Part shown: positions 25,022 through 33,795 of the stretch, in pieces
Layout of the letters: every line of letters begins with the position of its first letter
Numbering within the stretch: position 1 is the first letter of the stretch
Source: Actinoplanes sp. L3-i22
GTDB lineage: Bacteria > Actinomycetota > Actinomycetes > Mycobacteriales > Micromonosporaceae
Assembly: GCF_019704555.1 (NCBI RefSeq)
Contig: NZ_AP024745.1
Span: 4,596,501 to 4,660,500, forward strand
Direction of reading: 5' to 3'
DNA: 64,000 nt
Notes under the pieces: model-generated
The model's database searches: none
The model's input: only the letters and a program-made list of their open reading frames with translations
What the model was told of the DNA's origin: nothing
Made by a program: the position numbers and the translations under genes

Positions 25022-26221
25022 TCAGCGTTGGGCGAGTGCGCGGACGAGTTCGCGCATCGACGGGGTCAGCCTCGCGCGCCGTTCGCAGATCTCGAAGACC
25101 AGGTTGCGGGCCGCGACCTGGTGCCGGAACCACACCGGAGCGATGCTCTTCGCCCTGCTGAGCGTGTCGACCGCCTCGGCGTCCCGACGAAGGTCGGCCT
25201 GCGCCAGCGCGACGTCCAGCAGGTGCCGACCGTAAGAGATCGGCCGGAGGTCGTCCGGGCGCACCCGCTTGGCCGCGGTGAGTGCACGTTCCGGTCGCTC
25301 GAGACAAATCTGCGCGTACGTGTCCTGCATGGCCACCTGGGTGGGTCCGAAGTTGATGGCGCGATCGAGCCGATCTGCGTTCATCCGTACTGCACCAGCC
25401 CTGGCCAGGCCGAGGTAGTGATCGGTTTCGTCGGCACGACCGGCAGCGCACGCCGCTGCCATCGCCCACAGCGCCATCCCACCCCAGACGGTCAGATGTT
25501 CGGGCGTTGCGCTACTCAGACGCGGCTCGATCCGAGCGGCCACCTGAGCCGCGAGCCGTTCCGCTTCCGCGTTGCGCGCCTGGTTCATCAGGATCCAGAC
25601 GTAGGTGCCGTGCGCAGTAGCCCACTGCAGCTCGTCGGAGGCAGCGGAAGCCGCCGAGATGGCTCGCTCGGCGCCGATCAGCGCAAGGTCATCGCGACCG
25701 AACTGGCCGAGTAGACAGGCCGCGAGCTGATAGGCCTGCGCCAGAACCAGCGCGCTGCCGGCAACGTCGGCACGTCGCGCGTGGCGGGCTTCTTCTATCA
25801 GTCCCGGCGCACGGCGTGCCACCTCCGCGAACCGGCCGGACCAATAGTCCTCCCAGGTCGCGTTGAGCGTCGTAGCCAGCCGCTGCGAGGGAACGGGTTC
25901 TTCACCGTCCTCGGGATCTATCCCCGGCAACAGCTTCGGTGACAGCAGCACGTCACGCAGGTTGAGGACCAGCCGGTCGCCGGTCGCATCAAGACGTGGC
26001 CGCTTGTCGGTCAATTCCGACAGTGGGACATCCAGCGCGTCAGCAAGGGCGGCCAGCGACGTCAGTCGCGCCGACTCCCGCTTGCCCTGCTCCAGTTTCT
26101 TCACCAGGTCCACGCTCACCGACGCAAGGCCGGCGAGGTCCTCCTGGGTCAGACCGCGCTCGCCGCGGAGTCGGCGAAGCCGTTCGCCGATGGTGTCTCC
26201 AGCAGTGCCGGAAGGCGTCAT
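25022..26221 (-). CDS. XRE-type regulator with TPR-like sensor domain
   Basis: A 399-residue protein from ATG 26221. Residues 10-65 are a Cro/C1 helix-turn-helix (RLRRLRGERGLTQEDLAGLA, then SVDLVKKLEQGKRE). Residues about 115-395 are helical and TPR-like, with repeated Ala-rich hairpins (LIGAERAISAASAASDELQW). This is the common actinomycete layout of peptide- or metabolite-sensing XRE regulators. An in-frame extension upstream is the neighbouring methyltransferase remnant, not part of this protein. Confidence 0.85.
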   Translation of the reverse strand: MTPSGTAGDTIGERLRRLRGERGLTQEDLAGLASVSVDLVKKLEQGKRESARLTSLAALADALDVPLSELTDKRPRLDATGDRLVLNLRDVLLSPKLLPGIDPEDGEEPVPSQRLATTLNATWEDYWSGRFAEVARRAPGLIEEARHARRADVAGSALVLAQAYQLAACLLGQFGRDDLALIGAERAISAASAASDELQWATAHGTYVWILMNQARNAEAERLAAQVAARIEPRLSSATPEHLTVWGGMALWAMAAACAAGRADETDHYLGLARAGAVRMNADRLDRAINFGPTQVAMQDTYAQICLERPERALTAAKRVRPDDLRPISYGRHLLDVALAQADLRRDAEAVDTLSRAKSIAPVWFRHQVAARNLVFEICERRARLTPSMRELVRALAQR

Positions 26222-26309
26222 CGTCCACCATCCCTGCGATAGGGGGTCGGGCATGGCTGGCCGGAAGGCGCAGCAGCCAATAATCGACATTACGCCGTCC
26301 TGCCCCTGT

Positions 26310-26825
26310 TCCCTGCCGCCATGAGTTGGCGGGCGGGCACGCCGGATTGCACAGGCGGCCGCAGAGGAGCCGCTGCCGAGAAACGGGTCAGCGACCAGGT
26401 CACCCAAGCGGGTCGTCGACCGGATCATCCGGGACGCCAGAGCCGGGTGCAGCGCGTTGTCGTAGCGCAGCAGCCCAGGCCGGCGTTCCTCCGGGATGTC
26501 GCTCCATACGTCCACGGCGTAGATCTCGCCGCCGCGGCCGCGCGGCATCTCCTCAGGCCGCTGGAAGAATCGGTGCCGTGAGTCAAGCGGCCCGCGGGTC
26601 AGCAGGTCACCGTGTTGTGCTGGTGTGCGTACCGGCGGGTCGTGAACATGCCAAACCGGCGGGCCACCGCGATCGAGTTCACGTAGGTCAGACCAGCCGC
26701 GTCCTTGGCTGCGGTCCGCACCCTCGCGGCCTGCTGCGGGCCCGTAACCACCGCGAGGTAGCCGCCGTGCCGCAGAGACTGCCCCACAGCGGTGATCCAT
26801 TCGGCGGTGAAGTCCGCGTAGGCCT
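26310..26825 (-). pseudogene. Decayed site-specific DNA methyltransferase
   Basis: Two minus-strand frames together read as one DNA methyltransferase. The first runs AYADFTAEWITAVGQSLRHG to FTTRRYAHQHNTVTC and then stops near 26599. The second continues with GPLDSRHRFFQRPEEMPRG, LLRYDNALHPALASRMI and DPFLGSGSS, the SAM-binding motif. A one- or two-base indel near 26600-26610 separates them. The 5' end is blocked by a TAG near 26825 and the 3' end is lost after motif I. It is probably the relic of a restriction-modification or defence locus. Confidence 0.7.
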
Positions 26826-27305
26826 AAATCGACGTGCAGTGTGCAAGGGCGGACAAGGTCCCGTACTAGCGCCGGACCCCGTGCCCGCGACAGCATCCCC
26901 CTTCCCGTGATTGCAGATGGCGGCAGCGCAGAGACGCTGCTCGGCGCGCATCAGGAAACGGTGGGTGAGTACATCGCTTCTCCGACTGCTGGGTAGCGGT
27001 TCATGCTCATGGCCGACGTTAGTATGCCCGCCCTGCGGCCGAATTCTGGCTAAATTGATTGTTGATGATTAAATGCTATGAATGTAAGTGGTGCGAATCG
27101 TGCTATTTGGACCAGTCATGCCGGGCCAGCGGGGTTCCCCTGTTGCGATCAACTTCGCGATTTCCCACGGCCTCGACCATTCACATGCAGCAGAGGTTGT
27201 CATCCCGAGTCAAATTCCCGACAAATGATTGCGAACCCGCCGCGTCGGCCAGTGTGGTTTCGGTGCGCCAATCATGCTCCGGAATCACGAGGGAAGGGCC
27301 AACGC
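26826..27305. other. Intergenic; composition shifts to AT-richer DNA
   Basis: No supported gene. From about 27040 the DNA becomes clearly AT-richer (for example TTGTTGATGATTAAATG near 27059), marking the left edge of the foreign-looking segment that includes the next gene. A promoter for that gene is expected here. Confidence 0.4.
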
Positions 27306-27986
27306 GTGAATCTTTCAAAGAAACTTGCCGCCCGATTTTTCCGCGGAAACCTGATACGGTCGAGGGTTATCGCTGCATCAAAGTCTGGCTCATTCACAGA
27401 TGAGATGGTAAAAGGTTACCTCGAGATGTTAGCGCGTCGCATGGAAGACATCGGTTCTGTCCTACGCAAGCTAACGCTATCAATCAACTCCGTTGCAGGT
27501 TTAACGGCAGCGATCTTTATTAATCACGTGACCGAGGTGAGCTTTCTGGGAGCAAAATTCGATAATGCGACAGACTTGCTCCCATGGATTGGAGTTTTGT
27601 CTGCTTTCCTCTGTTACCGCTACACGGTTACCTTTAATCGCTTAGCACTCCTGTGGCAGATCCAACACGAAATGATTCGACTTCGCCTCCGACCGTTCTG
27701 CGACCAAGGGCTGGATGAGGCCGTAGCACCAACGGCCTTTCAGGGACCTTATGCAGCTCGCTGGTCTGACTTCCTGGCCGAAAATAGATACTCCGCCCGG
27801 GTGAGGGTGTGGCTCGGAAAGGTTTTTAGCACGTTCCCGGCCTCGATAGCAGGAGCAATCGCAGCTTCTGTGCTTGTATTCGGAGTAGATCAGCCGATAT
27901 CGAAGTTCTGGCCATTTTGGTTGGCGACAACATTCTTCGCATTTCTGGTTACACTGGAATACATTCCGTTAAACCCGCGAATATAG
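27306..27986 (+). CDS. AT-richer membrane protein, unknown
   Basis: A 226-residue protein from GTG 27306, with a purine-rich GGGAAGGG upstream. Four hydrophobic segments are visible: around SINSVAGLTAAIFINHV, LPWIGVLSAFLCYRY, FPASIAGAIAASVLVFGV and FWLATTFFAFLVTL. A soluble helical stretch lies between the second and third. Codons use A/T in third positions much more often than neighbours do, which points to horizontal acquisition. It lies beside a methyltransferase relic, so a defence-island origin is possible. The family is not recognised. Confidence 0.65.
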   Translation: MNLSKKLAARFFRGNLIRSRVIAASKSGSFTDEMVKGYLEMLARRMEDIGSVLRKLTLSINSVAGLTAAIFINHVTEVSFLGAKFDNATDLLPWIGVLSAFLCYRYTVTFNRLALLWQIQHEMIRLRLRPFCDQGLDEAVAPTAFQGPYAARWSDFLAENRYSARVRVWLGKVFSTFPASIAGAIAASVLVFGVDQPISKFWPFWLATTFFAFLVTLEYIPLNPRI

Positions 27987-28283
27987 ACTGACGGATAGCT
28001 TGGCGCCGCGATTTGGCATCGTCTCGTCTGCTTGGCGCCCGCGTTGTTCGATGCTAACGACAATGAGCACCGCGATCGACAGGACGGCAGCTGCCAGAGT
28101 GGACCAAGTTTCGAGCCAGTCGGCGGGCGCCGGAAGGGTCGGCCGCGTATAAGAGCATCGCAACCAGTGTAAGGAGCATTCGCGAGGGACGAGAAGTCTC
28201 GGTGCGGGGTGAGCGGCTCGGCATCTTTCGATGAAGACCGCAGGCATCGCTCAGTCTTCGCTGGCGCGGCATGACCGGATGGG
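27987..28283. other. Intergenic; possible membrane-protein fragment on minus strand
   Basis: The minus-strand frame at about 27969-28140 reads WLETWSTLAAAVLSIAVLIV, typical of one membrane helix, but it has no supported start and overlaps the end of the preceding gene. I treat it as a fragment or chance frame in an AT-richer patch. Confidence 0.25.
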
Positions 28284-29183
28284 TCAGGCAAGGTCCTGGG
28301 GGTGCAGCACGATGCGCCCGTGCGTCTTGCGGCCGGACAGGGCCCGGTAGGCGTCTTGTACATCGGTGAGCGGGTAGGTTGCGGCGATCGGGATGTGCAG
28401 GTCGCCGCCGGCGGCGAGGGCGGCCAGTTCGGCCAGTGCCGGGGTGCCGCCGGCATCGGTCGTACCGAAGGCTTTGACGCCCTTTTCCTTGGCTCCGCGA
28501 TAGTCGACGACGGTGTCGATGCGGTCGGCCGGGACGCCGAGGTCGAGGGCGAGATCGATGTACCCGCCACCGACGGTGTCGATGAACGCGTTGACGCGGT
28601 CGGCCGTGGCACGGATCCTCTCCTGCTCGCCGTCGCCGTACCGGACGGGCTCGATGCCGTAGTTCCGGAGCAGGTCGAAGTGCGCGGCGCTGGTCAGGCC
28701 GATCACGGTTGCGCCGGCCCGGACCGCGAGCTGGGCGGCGGTGAAGCCGACGCCACCCGACGCGCCCGAGATGACGACGGTTTCGCCGGGCCGGGGGTCC
28801 ACCGCCCGGATGGCGCCGAGGCCCGCCATCGGTGTGGTGTAGAGCGAGCCGGCCACGTCCCAGGGCAGAGCCTGCGGCTTGCTCACGAGTTGGGCGGCGG
28901 GGATGGCGACGAGCTGGGCGTGGGCGTCCCAGCTCTGGAGCCAGCCGAGGACCGCGTCATCGACGGTGAGGCTGTGCACGTCGGCGCCGACCGCGACGAC
29001 TTCACCGGCCAGATCGCGGCCCGGCGTGTACGAGCTGCCGTGCAGTGCCGGTAACGCCCCGGGGTTCAGTGCGCCGGCCACGACCCGCACGACCACCTCG
29101 CCGGGGCCGGGCGCGGGTGCGGGTAGGTCGGCGAGATAGATCCCGTCGATGCCCGCAAAACGGTCATAACGCACTGCCTTCAT
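28284..29183 (-). CDS. NADP-dependent quinone oxidoreductase-like MDR protein
   Basis: A 299-residue protein from ATG 29183 with AGGAG upstream. The GroES-like N-terminal domain (GEVVVRVVAGALNPGALPAL) is followed by a Rossmann domain with VVISGASGGVGFTAAQLAV. Structural and catalytic zinc cysteines are absent, as in quinone oxidoreductases. It lies 43 bp after the TetR gene in the same direction. It probably detoxifies quinones or enones under TetR control (inference). Confidence 0.88.
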   Translation of the reverse strand: MKAVRYDRFAGIDGIYLADLPAPAPGPGEVVVRVVAGALNPGALPALHGSSYTPGRDLAGEVVAVGADVHSLTVDDAVLGWLQSWDAHAQLVAIPAAQLVSKPQALPWDVAGSLYTTPMAGLGAIRAVDPRPGETVVISGASGGVGFTAAQLAVRAGATVIGLTSAAHFDLLRNYGIEPVRYGDGEQERIRATADRVNAFIDTVGGGYIDLALDLGVPADRIDTVVDYRGAKEKGVKAFGTTDAGGTPALAELAALAAGGDLHIPIAATYPLTDVQDAYRALSGRKTHGRIVLHPQDLA

Positions 29184-29226
29184 GGTCTCTCCTGTGTTGT
29201 GAGTGGTTCCAGGCGCGTGCGAGCGA

Positions 29227-29838
29227 TCAGGCCGGGCGCAGGAGCGGCATGAGGATGTCGTCGACGAGATGGGCCGCGAAGGCAGCGTCGCACGGCTCGC
29301 CCGCGACCACGATGCGATGCACGATTACCGCCGGAGCGACCTCGGCGAACAGCGTTGCCGACCCGGGCACCAGCTGCTCGGCTGCGTGGCGAACCAGCCC
29401 GTCTGTCATCGCGGTCTGGTCACGCCGCAGGATCCGGCGCATCTCCTCGGCGAGCCGCGCGTCAGTTCGCATGCCGGAGAACAGGGCTCCGAGCAGACCC
29501 ACCTCCTGCTCGGCGATGCTGCGCGCGAGCCACGTCACCAGGGCGAGCAGATCCTCGCGGAGGTTCTCGCCGCCGGGCTGCGGAGGCGTGGCGGGCGCGC
29601 GGTACTCAACCGCGGCGGCGACCAGCGCGGCCTTGTCGCGGTACCGGCGGTAGATCGTTGTCTTGGCCGCGCCGGAACGGCCGGCCACAGCTTCCATGGA
29701 GAGCTGCTCGTAGCCCAACTCGGTCAGCAGTGCCAGCGTGGCGTCCAGGATGGCTGAGTCACGCCCGGAATCCCGGGGCCGGCCCATGGCCGGGGACTGA
29801 CGGACGCCACGAGGTCCCGAAACCTCCATCGCGCTCAC
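29227..29838 (-). CDS. TetR-family regulator
   Basis: About 203 residues from ATG 29838; ATG 29787 (MGRPRDSG) is the alternative start. The helix-turn-helix is ILDATLALLTELGYEQLSME then GRSGAAKTTIYRRYRDK. The C-terminal part resembles the TetR_C ligand domain of the 11/16 type. A perfect palindrome lies 22 bp upstream. It is probably autoregulated and controls the downstream oxidoreductase. Confidence 0.87.
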   Translation of the reverse strand: MSAMEVSGPRGVRQSPAMGRPRDSGRDSAILDATLALLTELGYEQLSMEAVAGRSGAAKTTIYRRYRDKAALVAAAVEYRAPATPPQPGGENLREDLLALVTWLARSIAEQEVGLLGALFSGMRTDARLAEEMRRILRRDQTAMTDGLVRHAAEQLVPGSATLFAEVAPAVIVHRIVVAGEPCDAAFAAHLVDDILMPLLRPA

Positions 29839-29859
29839 CGTCTCTCGACCGACTTCCGC

Positions 29860-29876
29860 TACGCTACGGTAGCGTA
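29860..29876. promoter_or_regulatory. TetR operator palindrome
   Basis: TACGCTACGGTAGCGTA is a perfect 17-bp palindrome (8-bp arms around one base), 22 bp upstream of the TetR start. Size and position fit an operator that covers the promoter. Confidence 0.7.
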
Positions 29877-30163
29877 TCGAAAATAGCTCGGTCTGTCCCG
29901 GTCCGCAAGCTCACCGTGACCCGGGGCGGTGCTGTTCGCGGTTGCCGGCGTCGTCGAGGAGCTCGATGAGGCGGGCGGCGAAGGCTCGCGGGTGGGTGAG
30001 GTTGCCGTTACCGCTCGGCGGCCACCGTCAGATGCCCGGCCAGCGCCACTGGCCGACGTCCTCGCCGCGCTGGAGGTGCTGGCCCGGCAGCTCACCCCCG
30101 GCTCGATCGCCCGCCTCGCGAGCGGTCAGCCACCGGCGAACTAACGCGCCGTTCGACGGGAGG
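29877..30163. other. Intergenic, no supported gene
   Basis: A plus-strand frame (29929-30144) contains one helix-like stretch (LADVLAALEVLARQL) but no good start or Shine-Dalgarno. I see no other feature. Confidence 0.3.
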
Positions 30164-30970
30164 CTATCGGCTGTTGTGCCCGGAGCTGACGCCTTGGACC
30201 AGGTAAAGCATGGCGAGGGCGGTGGCCAGAGTCCCGAGGAGCAGCCGCAGAGCCCGCTCCGGCAGGTAGGGCTGCAAGCGGGCGCCGAGGTGACCGCCGA
30301 TGAGCCCGCCGGCTCCGCACAGCACACCCAGCGCCCAGTGCGGTGCTATGTCGCCACTGGTGGTCAGCGCGAGTACGCCGTAGGTCGCGGCGCCGGCGAT
30401 TGACGTGACGAACGTGGCGGCCAGGGCCGCGGGTGCGATCTGGGCCATCGGGGTGCCACGGCCGGCGAGGACGGGGCCCAGGATCGAGCCGCCGCCGATG
30501 CCGTAGATGCCGCCGACAGTGCCGGTGACCAGACTGAGCCCGACAACCACCCGGCGGGACAGCGGCGGGCGGTCGGGTAGTCCCGGCCGTGCCGCGCGGG
30601 CACACAGCCACAGCCCGAGGGGGAACAGCACCGCGGCGGCCACGAGCCGGAAGACCCGGGGCCCGGGAATCGCGAAGACCCGGATGACCGCGCCGAGCAC
30701 GACACCGGGGACCGTGCCGGCGATCAGCAACCGCGCCAGCGATCCGGTCAGTTGACCGTTGCGGCGATAGCGGGCCAGGGCGCCCGGGCCGGAGACCACG
30801 TTGAACAGCAGGTTGGTGGGGGTGACCGCCGGACTGGGCACATGCAGAACACTGAGCTGGACCGGGAGCAGGAACACCGCGCCGGAGACGCCGACCGGTG
30901 CGGTGACGACCGCGATCAGCAGCCCGGCGGTGAAGCCGGCCAGCCCGGTCTCCCAGCTCACGACATTCAT
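30164..30970 (-). CDS. TauE/SafE-family membrane transporter
   Basis: A 268-residue protein with about eight hydrophobic segments. The family pattern is clear: GVSGAVFLLPVQLSVL and TPTNLLFNVVSGPGAL in the first half, then GTVGGIYGIGGGSILGPVL in the second. Members export sulfite, sulfoacetate or other anions across the cytoplasmic membrane. The substrate is not predictable, and no sulfur gene is adjacent. Confidence 0.85.
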   Translation of the reverse strand: MNVVSWETGLAGFTAGLLIAVVTAPVGVSGAVFLLPVQLSVLHVPSPAVTPTNLLFNVVSGPGALARYRRNGQLTGSLARLLIAGTVPGVVLGAVIRVFAIPGPRVFRLVAAAVLFPLGLWLCARAARPGLPDRPPLSRRVVVGLSLVTGTVGGIYGIGGGSILGPVLAGRGTPMAQIAPAALAATFVTSIAGAATYGVLALTTSGDIAPHWALGVLCGAGGLIGGHLGARLQPYLPERALRLLLGTLATALAMLYLVQGVSSGHNSR

Positions 30971-31070
30971 GATCGAAACCCTATGGCCGCCGCCGCGGTC
31001 TCCTCGATCGGTACCACGTGCTGGTACGACACGAGGACCCGGTCGTCACCACCAGATCATCTGATCTGGC

Positions 31071-31409
31071 TCAGGCCGCCTGGTCGAGGCCGGGCGGGGG
31101 ACCGCTGTGCGCGGCGTCGGCCATCAGCAGGCTCAGTCCCTGGATCAGCTCGTCCATGGGCTGGCCGGTCTGGGCCCGGACCAGAGCGAGGGACAGCTCG
31201 GCGAACAGGCAGAAGCCGCGGGCCTGGGCGCGCTCGTCGCCCATCGCGATCAGCAGCTGCTCGGCGCCGGCGAAGTCGCCGCGGTGCTTGGCGGCGATGA
31301 CGCCGGCGGCCTGCTGGGCGCCGAGGAAGGCCGGCCCGGGGCCGGTGTGCGCGGGGGTGCCGGACCCGGACCCCGCGGTGTCGTCGTGCTCCGGGCCGGT
31401 GCCGGTCAC
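31071..31409 (-). CDS. Small helical protein natively coupled to sod
   Basis: A 112-residue protein from GTG 31409 that overlaps the stop of the sod 3' remnant (GTGA). A Gly/Pro/Thr-rich start is followed by helices ([20 protein letters not shown] and [17 protein letters not shown]) that look TPR-like. The family is not recognised. The stop/start coupling implies that it originally sat directly behind the intact superoxide dismutase gene. The inserted element has now separated it from the sod promoter. Confidence 0.6.
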   Translation of the reverse strand: MTGTGPEHDDTAGSGSGTPAHTGPGPAFLGAQQAAGVIAAKHRGDFAGAEQLLIAMGDERAQARGFCLFAELSLALVRAQTGQPMDELIQGLSLLMADAAHSGPPPGLDQAA

Positions 31410-31590
31410 GGGGCGAGAATGATCGGGTTGCCGGCGGCGCGGGCCGCGTCGAAACGCCGCGTCACGTCGGTCCAGTTGACCAGGTTCCACAGCCGGTCGA
31501 CGTAGTCCGGGCGCACGTTCTTGTACTGCAGGTAGTAGGCGTGCTCCCAGGCGTCGAAGACCAGGATCGGCGTGGAGCCCTGCCCGATGA
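31406..31590 (-). pseudogene. Displaced native 3' end of superoxide dismutase gene
   Basis: In frame this reads [20 protein letters not shown], then [11 protein letters not shown], and ends GNPIILAP before TGA. That is the C-terminal 55-60 residues of Fe/Mn SOD without any 5' part. It is over 90% identical at DNA level to the same part of the complete gene at 35147-35767 until the C-termini diverge. The simplest reading is the attachment-site half left when the element at 31.6-35.3 kb inserted. Confidence 0.8.
31545..31587. repeat. Left attachment-site copy
   Basis: Identical over 43 bp to 35277-35319, from TCCCAGGCGTCG to GAGCCCTGCCCGA. Similarity continues leftward with one mismatch and then about 49 identical bases. 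The exact crossover within this block cannot be placed. Confidence 0.75.
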
Positions 31591-31600
31591 CCAGCGAAGA

Positions 31601-31612
31601 TGGGGGAAGGTC
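31601..31612. repeat. Terminal inverted 12-mer of the element (left)
   Basis: TGGGGGAAGGTC here is the exact reverse complement of GACCTTCCCCCA at 35072-35083, just upstream of the integrase start. Each copy lies inside the element near one end, so they may be integrase arm sites. Confidence 0.55.
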
Positions 31613-31958
31613 TATGGAATTGTCTCGCCCGCAATAATGTGCGCTCTCACGGGCGAGGTTCCATCTTAGCTGGTCAGAATCTCAGCTACTCAGCGTGACA
31701 TCGACGCCTACGGCGTCGCCCTGGTCGGCACGGTCAAGAACGGCACCTCAGCGAACGGTGCCAATCCCGAGGTGCCGGTCAAGAAGGCGCAGCCAGATCG
31801 ACGACTCAACGATTCCCGCCACACTTCCGACGGCATAGGTGTACTGCCCGATCGTCTCCGACTTGACCGGTCGCCGCCGTTGGGCAGTGTGGCGTTTGTC
31901 GATCAGCAGGAGATAGCCCAGCTCGTAGACGGCGCTGGTGTAGAGCAGCCGCCCTCGC
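31613..31958. other. Element DNA without a supported gene
   Basis: A hairpin with arms CTCGCCCG and CGGGCGAG lies at 31624-31657. The minus frame from about 31976 to 31748 reads plausibly (YTSAVYELGYLLLIDKRH, ETIGQYTYAVGSVAGIVESS) but has no start codon and is closed by stops on both sides. It is probably a decayed gene; no family is recognised. Confidence 0.35.
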
Positions 31959-32219
31959 GTGCAGCCAGAGCTTTACGAAGTAGCCGACCGGAGGGTCTGC
32001 ACAACGTTATTTCAACGCGCGGATGGAAAATGGACAGCGGGCATCGGAGTCGGCACTAACCCGGACCACGCGGACTATCTACTCCACTGGACTAGAGAGA
32101 CCGAAGAAGAAGTCAGGGTAGAACTTGAGGGCTACTTGGCGGGGCTTCTCCCGCCCTCCAATAGGAAGAACTGGGACCAGATCGCGAGGGTTGGTTTGAG
32201 CGGCGGCGTCAGCCGCTAG
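31959..32219 (+). CDS. Small protein in the element, unknown
   Basis: An 86-residue protein from GTG 31959. A beta-like first half (RRVCTTLFQRADGKWTAGIG) leads into an acidic helix (TRETEEEVRVELEGYLAG). There is no signal peptide or membrane segment. A long palindrome follows its stop. The function is unknown. Confidence 0.5.
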   Translation: MQPELYEVADRRVCTTLFQRADGKWTAGIGVGTNPDHADYLLHWTRETEEEVRVELEGYLAGLLPPSNRKNWDQIARVGLSGGVSR

Positions 32220-32235
32220 GAAAGAGCACGGGTGG

Positions 32236-32271
32236 GCGGAGCCGGGGCGGATCGATCCGCCCCGGCTCCGC
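32236..32271. terminator. Perfect 36-bp palindrome
   Basis: Two 18-bp arms meet with no spacer at ATC|GAT (first arm GCGGAGCCGGGGCGGATC). It sits 17 bp after the stop at 32219. It can form a very stable hairpin, so terminator is the default call. The absence of any loop bases and of a T tract leaves a protein-binding or replication role possible. Confidence 0.6.
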
Positions 32272-32384
32272 TGCTCCAGTGCGGACCTAAGCAGTCGCCA
32301 AGGTGACAGGTCGAGCCTTGAACCAGCCTCAATCCACCGGCGTTGATACGGTGAGACCGGCTTCAGCGAGCGGGGGAGAGGCTA

Positions 32385-32702
32385 GTGATCAAAGAAGATG
32401 CTCTACGGGTCAGGCGAGCTACAGCAAGACTCGCCCTATTCCCTGGCGTCGCATGGGTGTTCGTCCTGGTGGTGGTCTTGGCGGGCGTCGCACAAGGCGT
32501 GTCGGCACCCCTGGTCAACATCCTGGTCATGCTGATCCCCGCCTTGGGCTTCGTTCCGGCGTTCTACTTCGCGGTCAAGCTCCATCGAGCGACGGACACC
32601 GACACCGCTGCACGAGAGTGGCGAAAGACGGTGGGGCTTGCGGTCGTCGGGCTGGTCCTGTTCGCTGTGGCGTCGCTCATCGTCTTCCAGGCGGGTGCGT
32701 GA
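32385..32702 (+). CDS. Three-segment membrane protein in the T7SS-type cassette
   Basis: A 105-residue protein from GTG 32385 with GGGGGAGAGG upstream. Hydrophobic segments are WVFVLVVVLAGVAQ, LVNILVMLIPALGFVPAFYF and VGLAVVGLVLFAVASLIVF. Its stop overlaps the next start (TGATG), so the two are translationally coupled. It may be a membrane partner or immunity protein for the secreted-type proteins that follow (inference). Confidence 0.65.
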   Translation: MIKEDALRVRRATARLALFPGVAWVFVLVVVLAGVAQGVSAPLVNILVMLIPALGFVPAFYFAVKLHRATDTDTAAREWRKTVGLAVVGLVLFAVASLIVFQAGA

Positions 32703-33037
32703 TGACCTTCCACGTTGAACCGGTGGCGCTGCGCGATTTCAGCGCGGAGTTGTCCACGGCTCGCTACGACGAAATCACGCGCGCGGAGCTGTACGTCAAG
32801 CTGTGGGGCGATCTCAGTCTTCACCAGCAGGGCGTCATCGGCGCGGTTATCGGGCAGCATCGTCGGCTCATGGATCAGCTTGTGGACATGTTCGATGCGC
32901 TGGAAACATTGGCGATCCGCAATTCCGAGTCGCTCCAGACCATCGCGGGTGTCTATGAGGTGATGGATGCCCAAGCGGCGGCGGAGATCGATGCGAGTCT
33001 CCCGCCGACACCTCGCCCATTGAACACGCCGATCTGA
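32702..33037 (+). CDS. ESX/EspC-like small helical T7SS protein
   Basis: A 111-residue protein from ATG 32702. The opening MTFHVEPVALRDFSAELSTA resembles EspC/DUF2580-type T7SS proteins, whose two long helices form an antiparallel hairpin. The remainder is helical (QHRRLMDQLVDMFDALETLA). There is no signal peptide, as expected for T7SS clients. It is coupled to the membrane-protein gene before it and lies 13 bp before the WXG protein gene. Confidence 0.65.
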   Translation: MTFHVEPVALRDFSAELSTARYDEITRAELYVKLWGDLSLHQQGVIGAVIGQHRRLMDQLVDMFDALETLAIRNSESLQTIAGVYEVMDAQAAAEIDASLPPTPRPLNTPI

Positions 33038-33050
33038 CCGGGGGAATCAG

Positions 33051-33794
33051 ATGAGCGTTGATGCACACGGCTACAGCATCGCCTCCAGCTATTTGGTTCC
33101 GCCGGGGGAGCCAGAAGAGTCCATGGACAATGGGATGTTCAATCCCGGCGACTTTTTCAACTACCTCAGCCCATCAGCGTGGATCAACGACATCATCGAG
33201 CGCGCGAGCGGCATCGACATCTTCGGCTACGCCACCGACACACTGACCGGCGAGTGGGACGCGCTCTACAAATTCGGGACAGCGCTGGAGAACCTCGCGC
33301 CGTGTTTGCAGCAGATCGGTGTCAACATCCAGCAGAGCGCAGAAAAGATGGATAACCACTGGTCTGGCAACGGGGCTGATTCGGCGTTCGCCTACTACAC
33401 CAACCTCGCCCAAGCGATCAGCCGGAAACAGGACGTGCTGATGGAGGCTGCGCACAGCTATAAAGAAGCTGCCAAAGGCGCGTGGGAGCTGTCCACGCAG
33501 ATCGGCAACCTGTTACAGGCTGCCATCGATGACGCGATTATCGCCGGATTGGCTGCCGCGTTCGGAACCGCCACGGTCGAAACAGGAATTGGTCCGCTGG
33601 CGGGGTACGGCTACGCGGCGTACCAGGCGACGCAGATCGCCATCAAAATCAACATGGCGTCAAAGATCATCAACACTGCCTTGACGTTCATCATGGGAAT
33701 CTTCGGTGCCGGGGTGACCTTCTTCAATCGCGGCGCTGATCTCTCCGAATTCCCTTTGCCTGCGACCAGCTTCGTACTTCCAGGGGGAGCGTGA
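33051..33794 (+). CDS. WXG100-type T7SS substrate with hydrophobic C-terminal region
   Basis: A 247-residue protein from ATG 33051. A WSG turn (MDNHWSGNGADSAFAYY) lies between two helices, as in WXG100 proteins, but after about 100 extra N-terminal residues. Residues about 165-230 are hydrophobic with Gly/Ala-rich segments (IIAGLAAAFGTATVETGIG; ALTFIMGIFGAG) that could insert in a membrane. No enzymatic toxin domain is recognised. It may be an ESX substrate acting at membranes (inference). Confidence 0.68.
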   Translation: MSVDAHGYSIASSYLVPPGEPEESMDNGMFNPGDFFNYLSPSAWINDIIERASGIDIFGYATDTLTGEWDALYKFGTALENLAPCLQQIGVNIQQSAEKMDNHWSGNGADSAFAYYTNLAQAISRKQDVLMEAAHSYKEAAKGAWELSTQIGNLLQAAIDDAIIAGLAAAFGTATVETGIGPLAGYGYAAYQATQIAIKINMASKIINTALTFIMGIFGAGVTFFNRGADLSEFPLPATSFVLPGGA

Positions 33795-33795
33795 C

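Noticed and set aside
26222..26896. In-frame N-terminal extension of the XRE regulator to 624 residues
   Set aside because: The extension reads as a DNA methyltransferase fragment and lies outside the normal regulator layout; ATG 26221 gives the typical start before the helix-turn-helix.
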